A stretch of 6,230 bases of DNA from Thermotogaceae bacterium (GCA_027038385.1 JALVXE010000202.1:1-6230); one strand, 5' to 3'; positions 1-5,201 are shown, counted from the first letter of the stretch. The notes: a model not told the origin generated them from the letters alone. Numbers and translations: made by a program.

Positions 1-98
1 GTGTCTACTGCCCCACTTTCTAGCTCCTCGACAAGCTTGTCCACCGCACTCTTAACCCCAAAGCAGAATCCATAGTCCGCAGCTAGGACTACTTCCAT
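1..98 (-). CDS. ispH: IspH (LytB), 4-hydroxy-3-methylbut-2-enyl diphosphate reductase, N-terminal fragment
   Basis: Only the first 32 codons are inside the window; the rest lies beyond its left edge. The translation starts MEVVLAADYGFCFGVKSAVD. The GFCFGVK segment (residues 10-16) is the N-terminal signature of IspH, and Cys12 would be one of the three cysteines holding the [4Fe-4S] cluster. IspH catalyses the last step of the MEP pathway, giving IPP and DMAPP, in the cytosol. The ATG overlaps the end of cmk by 10 bases, and an AAGGAG ribosome binding site lies inside the cmk coding sequence, so the two are probably translated together. In several Clostridia and Thermotogae IspH is fused to ribosomal protein S1; whether that holds here cannot be seen. 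Identification is secure for the motif although the fragment is short. Confidence 0.88.
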   Translation of the reverse strand, partial: MEVVLAADYGFCFGVKSAVDKLVEELESGAVD

Positions 99-754
99 TT
101 TGGATTCTCCTTCACGAAGTTTACTATCTTCTCGACAACCTCATCGACACCCATATCTGTGGTATCTATGACTACAGCATCCTTAGCAGGCTTCAAAGGA
201 GCTATACTCCTCCTGCTGTCTCTCTCATCCCGTTCTTTGAGTTGCTTCAGTATCTCATCATAAGATATCTCTTCTCCCTTTTCTTTGAGCTCTCTCCACC
301 TTCTCCTGGCTCGCTCTTCAACAGATGCCGTTAAAAAGATCTTCAACTCTGCATCCGGTAAAACTACTGTACCTATGTCTCTTCCCTCCACGACCATCTT
401 CCTTGAATCCGCTATTTCCCTCTGAAGGCGTGTCAAGTGCTTTCTAACCACTGGAATTTTCGCGTATCTCGATGCCAAGGCACCTGCTTTCGCAGTCCTT
501 ATCTCGAGTCCCACTTCCCTCCCGTTCAAAAAGAATTTCCCATTTCGAAACTCCATCTTGACACTCGATAAGACCTCGTCTATTCCTTGTTCATCATCTT
601 CTGGTATACCTCTCTCATTAAGAAACAGGGCTATCGCCCTGTACATGGCACCTGTATCCAGATAATCAAATCCCAAATACTCCGCTAACCGCTTCGAAAC
701 GGTCGTTTTTCCAGAGCCTGCTGGTCCGTCTATTGCTATGTGGAATTTCTCCAT
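89..754 (-). CDS. cmk: Cytidylate kinase (CMP/dCMP kinase)
   Basis: Cytosolic enzyme that phosphorylates CMP and dCMP with ATP, feeding CTP and dCTP synthesis. The protein has 221 residues, the normal size for the bacterial family. Visible landmarks: P-loop GPAGSGKT at residues 10-17; LDTGAMYR at 32-39, a hallmark of the family; GRDIGTVVLPDA at 124-135; and the Arg/Asp-rich lid with ERDERDSRR at 174-182 that contacts nucleotide phosphates. The ATG starts one base after the stop of the STAS gene and has a GGAGG site 6 bases upstream, which fixes the start. Its last codons overlap ispH by 10 bases. The cmk-ispH order is common in Firmicutes-like and Thermotogae genomes. Nothing unusual was seen in the sequence. 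Confidence 0.96.
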   Translation of the reverse strand: MEKFHIAIDGPAGSGKTTVSKRLAEYLGFDYLDTGAMYRAIALFLNERGIPEDDEQGIDEVLSSVKMEFRNGKFFLNGREVGLEIRTAKAGALASRYAKIPVVRKHLTRLQREIADSRKMVVEGRDIGTVVLPDAELKIFLTASVEERARRRWRELKEKGEEISYDEILKQLKERDERDSRRSIAPLKPAKDAVVIDTTDMGVDEVVEKIVNFVKENPKWK

Positions 755-755
755 T

Positions 756-1088
756 TCATGCCTCCTCCGGGGTGTCTACAATTCTGAAAACCTTGTCGAG
801 TCTGGTCATTTCAAATATCCTTTTGACGTTTGGCTTGAGCGAGGCCAAGAGAAAGCTCTTTCCAGAGTTTCTCGCATCTTTGAGCATAGCAACTAGGCTA
901 CCGAGTCCTGCACTATCTATGTATGAGACGTTTGAGAGATCAAGAACGACCTTGGTTCCCGAAAACTCTCCCATCTTCTCTCTGACCGCTTTTTTGAAGT
1001 CGGCAGAATGGTAAGCGTCTATGTCACCCTTCACGATTATTACGAGTTTCTCATCCTCTTCTAAGAAATCCATGTTCAGTTTAGTCAT
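756..1088 (-). CDS. STAS-domain anti-sigma factor antagonist (SpoIIAA/RsbV-like)
   Basis: A 110-residue single-domain STAS protein. The core reads DLSNVSYIDSAGLGSLV (residues 50-66); Ser59 in IDSAGLG sits where the phosphorylated serine of SpoIIAA/RsbV lies. In that family a HATPase-type kinase/anti-sigma factor phosphorylates the serine; the unphosphorylated form binds the anti-sigma factor and frees a sigma factor. The protein strongly resembles, from memory, T. maritima TM1442, a structurally solved antagonist. Its ATG overlaps the aspS stop (ATGA), and a near-perfect GGAGGTGA ribosome binding site lies 7 bases upstream, so it is likely well translated and coupled to aspS. No partner kinase, phosphatase or sigma factor gene is in the window, so what it controls is unknown; the sigma-factor role is inferred from family. 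No sporulation is implied. Confidence 0.9.
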   Translation of the reverse strand: MTKLNMDFLEEDEKLVIIVKGDIDAYHSADFKKAVREKMGEFSGTKVVLDLSNVSYIDSAGLGSLVAMLKDARNSGKSFLLASLKPNVKRIFEMTRLDKVFRIVDTPEEA

Positions 1089-2839
1089 CCCTTCACCTCC
1101 ACCCTTATTCCGAGTTCTCTTAATTGTTTCTCATCAACTTTAGAAGGTGCCCCTGTCAATTGGCACACTCCGCTTGCAGTCTTTGGAAAGGCTATAACAT
1201 CCCTTATCGATTTCTCACCTGCTATTATAGCAACCAATCTATCCAACCCTAAGGCTATTCCTCCATGCGGTGGTGCACCGTATTCGAACGCCTCAAGCAG
1301 GAATCCAAATTTCTCAACGGCTTCTTCTTTTGTCAACCCTATGAGTTCAAAAACTTCTTCCTGTATCTCCCTGTTGTGTATTCTAATACTACCTCCTCCG
1401 ACTTCGTATCCATTTATTATTATATCGTACGCAAGGGCTTTGATCTTTCCAGGATCATCCTTGTACTTTCTAAGATCCTCGAGAACAGGCATTGTAAACG
1501 GATGGTGTCGCGCAACCCATCTATTCTCTTCCTCGTCCCACTCAAGGAACGGAAAATCCACAACCCAGAGAACGTCGAATCCCTTTTCTAGATCTCTGAA
1601 GTATTCCCTTCCCATTCTCAATCTCAATGCTCCAAGCCCAATGCAGAGCTCTTCCCAATCTCCGTGGAAAGCCAGTATAGCGACATCTCCATCCTTCATA
1701 CCGAGGTTTTTGGATATCTCATTGTATTCTTTCTCAAGGTATTTCTTGGTTGGAGAGACTATTCCTCCATCTTTCAAAGCGAACCAGACGATTCCACCTA
1801 ACCCGAAATCTCTAATAAATGCCGAAAATTCATCACCGAGTCTTCTCGACATCCTGTTGGAGAAATCTGGAACCACAAAACCTTTTGCAAAACCTCCTTT
1901 ATCTACGACATTTCTAGCTATCTTAAACTTTGAAGCTCTGAAGAATTCGGTGAGATCCTTCATCTCCATACCGTATCTTCTGTCCGGCTTATCAGACCCG
2001 TACAAGTTCATGGCATCCTCGTAGGACAATTTGTCGAACTCCTGTGGAAGCTCGATGCCCAGGACTTCTCTAAAGACCTGTCTTATCATGCCCTCCACCA
2101 GATTGAGTATATCTTCCCTTTCGACAAAAGACATTTCGATATCTATCTGGGTGAACTCGGGTTGTCTATCAGCTCTCAGATCTTCGTCCCTGAAGCATCT
2201 GGCTATCTGGTAGTATCTATCAATTCCAGATACCATCAGTATCTGCTTGAAGAGCTGTGGAGACTGTGGAAGCGCATAGAAATTACCCTTCTTCAGCCGC
2301 GACGGAACGAGGAAATCCCTTGCCCCCTCTGGCGTGCTTTTGGTCAGATACGGAGTCTCCACCTCGAGAAAATTCTGAGAGTCGAGATAATTCCTGACAG
2401 TTCTTGCGACTCTGTGCCTAATCTCAAGATTCTTGAGCACCCTTCCCCCTCTTATATCCAGATACCTGTATTTCAGTCTCAGATCATCTTTTGTTTCTTC
2501 ACCAGGATAAAAAGGAGGCATTTTAGATGGAGATAACACTTCAATCTCATCCACATATACTTCGATCTCACCAGTTGGAATCCTTGTATTTATCGTATCC
2601 TTCGGTCTGGATTTCACTTCACCAGAGGCTTTTATCACATACTCTCTTCCGAGCTCTTCGGCTTTCTCATAAGCCGGAGATTCAGGAGTCACAACGAGCT
2701 GAGTCTCACCATACCTGTCTCTCAAGACCAAGAATCTAATCCCACCAAGGTCCCTGATCCTTGAGACCCAACCCGTCAAGGTAACCTTTTTTCCAACATC
2801 TGAAGGTCTCAATTCACCACAGTTGTGGGTTCTGAGCAT
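1085..2839 (-). CDS. aspS: Aspartyl-tRNA synthetase (bacterial type)
   Basis: Charges tRNA-Asp with aspartate in the cytosol; class II synthetase, 584 residues, the usual bacterial length. Domains in order: N-terminal OB-fold anticodon-binding domain (about 15-104); catalytic core with motif 1 region FLEVETPYLT (157-166), the flipping loop STPEGARDFLV (168-178) and motif 2 FRDEDLRADRQPEFTQ (216-231); the bacterial GAD insertion (about 295-410); and motif 3 GLDR (531-534) followed by FPKT (551-554). Residue 31 is Leu in RDLGG, as in the discriminating E. coli enzyme rather than the His reported for non-discriminating forms. This hints at Asp-specific charging but does not prove it. The ATG lies 4 bases after the mrp stop with an AGGGGTGA-like ribosome binding site; the stop overlaps the next start as ATGA. 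Confidence 0.97.
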   Translation of the reverse strand: MLRTHNCGELRPSDVGKKVTLTGWVSRIRDLGGIRFLVLRDRYGETQLVVTPESPAYEKAEELGREYVIKASGEVKSRPKDTINTRIPTGEIEVYVDEIEVLSPSKMPPFYPGEETKDDLRLKYRYLDIRGGRVLKNLEIRHRVARTVRNYLDSQNFLEVETPYLTKSTPEGARDFLVPSRLKKGNFYALPQSPQLFKQILMVSGIDRYYQIARCFRDEDLRADRQPEFTQIDIEMSFVEREDILNLVEGMIRQVFREVLGIELPQEFDKLSYEDAMNLYGSDKPDRRYGMEMKDLTEFFRASKFKIARNVVDKGGFAKGFVVPDFSNRMSRRLGDEFSAFIRDFGLGGIVWFALKDGGIVSPTKKYLEKEYNEISKNLGMKDGDVAILAFHGDWEELCIGLGALRLRMGREYFRDLEKGFDVLWVVDFPFLEWDEEENRWVARHHPFTMPVLEDLRKYKDDPGKIKALAYDIIINGYEVGGGSIRIHNREIQEEVFELIGLTKEEAVEKFGFLLEAFEYGAPPHGGIALGLDRLVAIIAGEKSIRDVIAFPKTASGVCQLTGAPSKVDEKQLRELGIRVEVKG

Positions 2840-2843
2840 GGAC

Positions 2844-3728
2844 TCACCCCTTCAACCTTTCAAGAAGGTTGCTAACTATCTCCCTAAAAGCTTTCTCAAA
2901 TTCAGTACCCCTGTAAAACGAAACTGGGGGCATCCCTTCATCCATCAACTCGAGAGCCTTCGGATCCATTGGTATCTTTCCAAGAACAGGAACCTCATAC
3001 TCAACAGAGAGCTTGTCAGCACCACCTTCTCCAAACGGATGAACTATATCCCCGTTGGGACATCTGAAATACGACATGTTTTCGACTATTCCCAAAATCT
3101 TTGTGTCCTTACTTGAGCTGAGTGGTGCTGTTTTCATTTCAAGGACAAACCTCATAGCCCTTCTAACATCATCAAGAGCTACTATTTGAGGCGTTGTGAC
3201 TATAACTGCACCGTCTACAGAAACGGTTTGATAGAGCGTGAGCGCCTCATCTCCAGTTCCGGGAGGAAGGTCCACGACGAGGAAATCCAGTTCTCCCCAT
3301 CTAACATCTGCCAAAAACTGTTCAATTGCCGTTGTTTTTATGGCTCCTCTCCATATCACGGGTACACCATCGTCGAGCAAAAATGCCATGGATATTACCT
3401 TCAAGCTCTCGGAGTATTGAGCAGGTATTATCTCACCTTCATCGACGAAGAGCTTACTCTTTACCCCGAGCATTCTGACGTCGTTTGGTCCGTGAAGATC
3501 TAGGTCCAAGAGTCCAACGTCGTATCCTTCCTCAGAAAGAGCAACTGCGAGGTTGACAGAGACCGTGCTTTTTCCAACCCCGCCTTTACCGCTCATAACA
3601 GTTATTATGTTCTTAACCTTCTCCATCTTTTCCTTGAGTCTCTTCTTTCTTCGCTGAGCTTCTATGAACCTCTTTTTCCTCTCTTCAGCTTCTTTGTTAC
3701 CTTTATCGCCTCTAACGTTGAACTCCAT
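2844..3728 (-). CDS. mrp: Mrp/NBP35-family P-loop ATPase lacking the CxxC motif
   Basis: A 294-residue ParA/MinD-type ATPase of the Mrp (ApbC/NBP35) family, whose typical members carry Fe-S clusters to target proteins. A highly charged, probably helical N-terminus (about 1-38, many Lys/Arg/Glu) precedes the deviant Walker A GKGGVGKS (47-54, with signature Lys48). Switch I follows as DLDLHGPND (75-83), then Walker B/switch II VVDLPPGTGD (151-160) and the family motif ENMSYF (216-221). Where most Mrp proteins have CPxCG, this one reads CPNGD (223-227). Cys223 is the only cysteine in the protein, so the usual dimer-bridging cluster site is incomplete. Nucleotide binding looks intact. The ATG is 2 bases after the rplT stop, with a GAGGAGG site inside rplT. 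The Fe-S carrier role is therefore uncertain; a regulatory or other ATPase role is possible. Confidence 0.9.
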   Translation of the reverse strand: MEFNVRGDKGNKEAEERKKRFIEAQRRKKRLKEKMEKVKNIITVMSGKGGVGKSTVSVNLAVALSEEGYDVGLLDLDLHGPNDVRMLGVKSKLFVDEGEIIPAQYSESLKVISMAFLLDDGVPVIWRGAIKTTAIEQFLADVRWGELDFLVVDLPPGTGDEALTLYQTVSVDGAVIVTTPQIVALDDVRRAMRFVLEMKTAPLSSSKDTKILGIVENMSYFRCPNGDIVHPFGEGGADKLSVEYEVPVLGKIPMDPKALELMDEGMPPVSFYRGTEFEKAFREIVSNLLERLKG

Positions 3729-3730
3729 GA

Positions 3731-4093
3731 TTACTTCGCCTCCTCAAGCGCCCCTTTTGCAACCTCAACGAGCTTCTTGAAAGCCTCTGGATCGTTGACT
3801 GCTAAATCTGCAAGCATCTTTCTGTTTATCTCAACCCCGGCGACTTTCAATCCGTGTATGAACTCATTGTACCTCAAACCTTCCTGTCGCGCTGCGGCGT
3901 TTATCCTTACTATCCAGAGTTTCCTCATGTTCCCCTTTTTCTTCTTCCTCTCGTTATAGGAGAAAACACTCGACCTTATGTACATCTGCTTGGCGAGCTT
4001 GTACCTTCTTGAAAGAGCTCCTCTGTACCCCTTAGCCGCCTTCAAAACCTTCCTTCTCTTCTTCTTTGCATTGACCGCTCTTTTAACTCTCAT
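3731..4093 (-). CDS. rplT: 50S ribosomal protein L20
   Basis: Early-assembly protein of the large ribosomal subunit that binds 23S rRNA; 120 residues against a usual 117-119. The basic N-terminal extension MRVKRAVNAKKKRRKVLKAAKGYRG is diagnostic in its elements VKR, AKKKRRKVLKAAKG and YRGA. The globular C-terminal half contains WIVRINAAAR (59-68), LRYNEFI (73-79) and GVEINRKMLADLA (86-98). The ATG has a GGGAGG ribosome binding site 10 bases upstream and lies 20 bases after rpmI. Lys codons are mostly AAG (15 of 20) and Arg codons mostly AGG or AGA. In E. coli and B. subtilis L20 represses its own operon by binding the mRNA; a similar loop here through the infC leader is possible but not shown. 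Confidence 0.98.
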   Translation of the reverse strand: MRVKRAVNAKKKRRKVLKAAKGYRGALSRRYKLAKQMYIRSSVFSYNERKKKKGNMRKLWIVRINAAARQEGLRYNEFIHGLKVAGVEINRKMLADLAVNDPEAFKKLVEVAKGALEEAK

Positions 4094-4113
4094 CTCTGCT
4101 TAACCTCCCCTCT

Positions 4114-4317
4114 TCACTTCATTCCAAGAAGCCTGAGAACTCTGTCCTTGTCGGCTTTAGATACGGTGCCCTTCTTCTTGAGCCTTCTCAAAGTACTTCT
4201 CTTCTTCTTACCAGTTTTGTGCCAAGCATAAGCATGACCCCTTATGACCTTTCCATTTCTCGTAACTCTGAAGCGCTTTGCCGCGCTTCTGTTTGTCTTC
4301 ATCTTGTTCTTAGCCAT
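4114..4317 (-). CDS. rpmI: 50S ribosomal protein L35
   Basis: Small, very basic large-subunit protein of 67 residues (family usually 64-66). It begins MAKNKMKTNRSAAKRFRVT, with the characteristic KMKTNRSAAKRF block, and ends RVLRLLGMK; HKTGKKKRSTLRRL in the middle is the usual RNA-binding stretch. The frame stays open 13 codons upstream to another ATG at 4356, but the family start MAKxKMKT, a GGAGGAG ribosome binding site 7 bases ahead, and the position 2 bases after the infC stop all favour 4317. That ribosome binding site is formed by the last two Glu codons of infC, which suggests translational coupling. Confidence 0.97.
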   Translation of the reverse strand: MAKNKMKTNRSAAKRFRVTRNGKVIRGHAYAWHKTGKKKRSTLRRLKKKGTVSKADKDRVLRLLGMK

Positions 4318-4319
4318 AC

Positions 4320-4847
4320 TCACTCCTCCTTTTTCTTCGGTTTTAATGTCATCCACATGTCCCTTCCTTCGAGTTTTGGCGGAGCTTCAACCACAGCGAT
4401 ATCGGAGACGTCCTTTGCGACTCTATCCAAGATCTCTCTACCTTTGTCTGTAAAGACGATTTCCCTTCCTATGAACATTATCGCCACCCTAACTCTAGCG
4501 CCGTCCTCCAGAAACCTCTTTATGTGGTTGAGCTTGGTCTGATAGTCATGTTCGTCTATTTTGACCCTGAACTTCATCTGTTTAACTTGTTGCTGCTTCT
4601 TCTGCTTTTTCTTAGTCTCTCTGAGCTTTTTCTGTATCTCGTACCTGTATTTACCGTAATCCATTATCTTCGCAACTGGGGGATCGGCGTTCGGTGCAAC
4701 CAGAACTAAATCGAGACCTCTATCTCTCGCTATAGCGAGTGCTTTTCTAGTCGGCATGACACCGAGCTGTTTTCCGTTGTTGTCTACGAGCCTTACCTTC
4801 GATACCCTGATCTGTTCGTTCCTAGGGAGATCCGTCTTATCTGCGAT
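4320..4847 (-). CDS. infC: Translation initiation factor IF-3, starting at a non-canonical ATC codon
   Basis: IF-3 binds the 30S subunit, keeps subunits apart and checks start codon and initiator tRNA. With the ATC start the protein has 175 residues, normal for the family. N-terminal domain: residues 1-70, including RNEQIRVSKVRLVDNNG (9-25) and the signature VAKIMDYGKYRYE (58-70). Next comes a Lys/Gln-rich helical linker (about 71-90), then the C-terminal domain beginning MKFRVKIDEHDYQTKL (91-106). No ATG, GTG or TTG occurs in frame between an upstream TAA and the ATG at 4757; starting there would delete 30 conserved residues and has no ribosome binding site. ATC at 4845-4847 has AGGAGGGG 7 bases upstream. 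E. coli infC uses AUU and is self-regulated through it, so the same logic likely applies here. Confidence 0.95.
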   Translation of the reverse strand: MADKTDLPRNEQIRVSKVRLVDNNGKQLGVMPTRKALAIARDRGLDLVLVAPNADPPVAKIMDYGKYRYEIQKKLRETKKKQKKQQQVKQMKFRVKIDEHDYQTKLNHIKRFLEDGARVRVAIMFIGREIVFTDKGREILDRVAKDVSDIAVVEAPPKLEGRDMWMTLKPKKKEE

Positions 4848-4860
4848 ACTTTCCCCTCCT
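4845..4860 (-). promoter_or_regulatory. infC ribosome binding site and ATC start codon
   Basis: On the minus strand AGGAGGGG is followed after seven bases (counted from AGGAGG) by ATC, which opens the IF-3 reading frame. The in-frame codons just upstream (TAA, ATT, CTT, ATA, then the Shine-Dalgarno itself) contain a stop and no canonical start. The unusually strong ribosome binding site would offset a weak start codon. Because IF-3 discriminates against non-AUG/GUG/UUG starts, this arrangement is expected to let IF-3 limit its own synthesis, as known for infC elsewhere. Confidence 0.88.
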
Positions 4861-4873
4861 CGTATAAGAATTT

Positions 4874-4898
4874 AAGCGGGCAAAACCGCCCGCTTTTT
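4874..4898 (+). terminator. GC-rich hairpin with T-tract on the plus strand
   Basis: AAGCGGGC pairs with GCCCGCTT around the loop AAAACC (8 bp), and the plus strand continues TTTTT at 4894-4898: a textbook intrinsic terminator shape for rightward transcription. No plus-strand gene precedes it, so it would stop antisense RNA. In the minus-strand mRNA the same sequence is a stable hairpin ending about 13 bases before the infC ribosome binding site, with only a poor T-tract after it, so there it more likely acts as a leader structure. Confidence 0.5.
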
Positions 4899-4905
4899 CA
4901 CAAAC

Positions 4906-4926
4906 AAAAATCCCAGCTGTGCTGGA
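4906..4926 (-). terminator. Small terminator or attenuator hairpin ahead of infC
   Basis: In transcript orientation T-CCAGC-ACA-GCTGG-G (five Watson-Crick pairs plus one G-T) is followed by ATTTTTGTTTG. This has the order of an intrinsic terminator, but the stem is short. It could end the tRNA transcript or act as a conditional attenuator between the tRNAs and infC. It is the only minus-strand candidate terminator between tRNA-Lys and the operon. Confidence 0.4.
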
Positions 4927-4940
4927 GAGAAGAAGTATTA

Positions 4941-4965
4941 GCCCTCGGCTTCTAAAGCTCGGGGC
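4941..4965 (-). other. Leader stem with symmetric CGA/CGA internal loop
   Basis: In the minus-strand RNA GCCC pairs with GGGC and GCUU pairs with AAGC around a UAG triloop, separated by a 3x3 internal loop with CGA on both sides. Two outer bases are shared with the hairpin at 4964-4986, so the two compete slightly. Such irregular stems are typical of protein-binding sites on ribosomal-protein mRNAs, but no specific match is claimed. Confidence 0.35.
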
Positions 4966-4993
4966 GGGAAACCGGGCGGTTTCCGCTTTTTTT
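4964..4993 (+). terminator. Second plus-strand terminator-like hairpin next to tRNA-Lys
   Basis: On the plus strand GC(G)GGAAACC pairs with GGTTTCCGC around GGGC (9 bp with one bulged G), followed directly by seven T (4987-4993). As an intrinsic terminator it would stop rightward transcription just before it runs antisense into the tRNA genes. Read as minus-strand RNA it is the first hairpin of the infC leader, preceded by A7, and it does not look like a terminator in that direction. Confidence 0.5.
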
Positions 4994-5000
4994 AACAAAA

Positions 5001-5076
5001 TGGTGGGCCGTGCAGGACTCGAACCTGCAGCCCCCTGATTAAGAGTCAGGTGCTCTACCTGTTGAGCTAACGGCCC
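5001..5076 (-). tRNA. tRNA-Lys(CTT)
   Basis: A full 76-base cloverleaf on the minus strand. Acceptor GGGCCGT pairs with ACGGCCC, D stem GCTC/GAGC, anticodon stem CCTGA/TCAGG, T stem GCAGG/CCTGC with TTCGAGT loop, then discriminator A and encoded CCA. The anticodon loop CTCTTAA places CTT at 5041-5043, reading AAG. It starts 9 bases after tRNA-Arg, so the two are probably cut from one precursor. AAG is the main Lys codon of the neighbouring L20 gene. Confidence 0.98.
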
Positions 5077-5085
5077 ACCTTTCTT

Positions 5086-5160
5086 TGGTGCCCCTGGGAG
5101 GAATCGAACCTCCATTTGCGGATTAGGAATCCGCCGTTCTATCCGTTGAACTACAGGGGC
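5086..5160 (-). tRNA. tRNA-Arg(CCT)
   Basis: A full 75-base cloverleaf. Acceptor GCCCCTG/CAGGGGC, D stem GTTC/GAAC, anticodon stem GCGGA/TCCGC, T stem GGAGG/CCTCC with TTCGATT loop, discriminator A and encoded CCA. The loop TTCCTAA gives anticodon CCT at 5125-5127, reading AGG. A promoter-like sequence lies just upstream at 5172-5199. Confidence 0.98.
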
Positions 5161-5171
5161 ACCTTGTGAAT

Positions 5172-5199
5172 ATTCTACCACATCAAGGACCTTTTTCAA
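5172..5199 (-). promoter_or_regulatory. Promoter for tRNA-Arg and tRNA-Lys
   Basis: TTGAAA (5194-5199) and TAGAAT (5172-5177) are separated by 16 bp, with TGG just before the -10 box as an extended -10 element. The -10 box ends 11 bases before the mature tRNA-Arg end, so the 5' leader would be only a few bases. The -35 begins 2 bases after the CCA of tRNA-Ala. Design matches the tRNA-Ala promoter, which supports both. Confidence 0.7.
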
Positions 5200-5201
5200 G
5201 C

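Larger units (their letters stand above)
4883..4982. repeat. Separated 10-bp perfect inverted repeat inside the infC leader
   Basis: Plus-strand AAACCGCCCG at 4883-4892 is the exact reverse complement of CGGGCGGTTT at 4973-4982; a G-U pair extends it to 11 bp in the minus-strand RNA. Each copy also forms loop and arm of a local hairpin (4874-4895 and 4964-4986), so long-range and local pairings exclude each other. The arms are 80 bases apart and enclose two smaller hairpins. A shared hairpin-with-loop origin could explain part of the match by chance. Confidence 0.6.
4848..5000 (-). promoter_or_regulatory. Structured infC-rpmI-rplT leader region
   Basis: The 153 bases between tRNA-Lys and infC encode no protein I can support. 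In transcript order they hold a GCGG-AAACC / GGTTT-CC-GC hairpin (4964-4986); a GCCC...GGGC stem with a symmetric CGA/CGA internal loop (4941-4965); a short CCAGC-ACA-GCTGG hairpin with a T-rich tail (4906-4926); an AAGCGGGC / GCCCGCTT hairpin (4874-4895); and the ribosome binding site. Parts of the first and last hairpins can instead pair with each other. No good -35/-10 pair was found here, so transcripts may enter from the tRNA promoters. The layout fits autogenous control by L20 or IF-3 or a transcription attenuator, but I do not recognise a described RNA class. Confidence 0.55.

Noticed and set aside
1341..2024. Plus-strand open frame of 227 codons opposite aspS
   Set aside because: It is antisense to a full-length AspRS with all motifs, has a Ser/Pro/Leu-biased composition typical of a shadow frame, and has no family signature. 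Other plus-strand frames opposite mrp, aspS, cmk, infC and the glycoside hydrolase are dismissed for the same reason.
4318..4356. Thirteen-codon N-terminal extension of L35 from the ATG at 4356
   Set aside because: It lies within infC, has no match to the family start, and a GGAGGAG site precedes the start at 4317.
4320..4757. infC starting at the ATG at 4757
   Set aside because: It would remove 30 conserved residues of the IF-3 N-terminal domain and lacks a ribosome binding site; the ATC start has both.
4861..5000. T-box riboswitch or other metabolite riboswitch upstream of infC
   Set aside because: I found no T-box motif and no recognisable riboswitch core; the hairpins fit ribosomal-protein or IF-3 control better, and infC is not a usual target.
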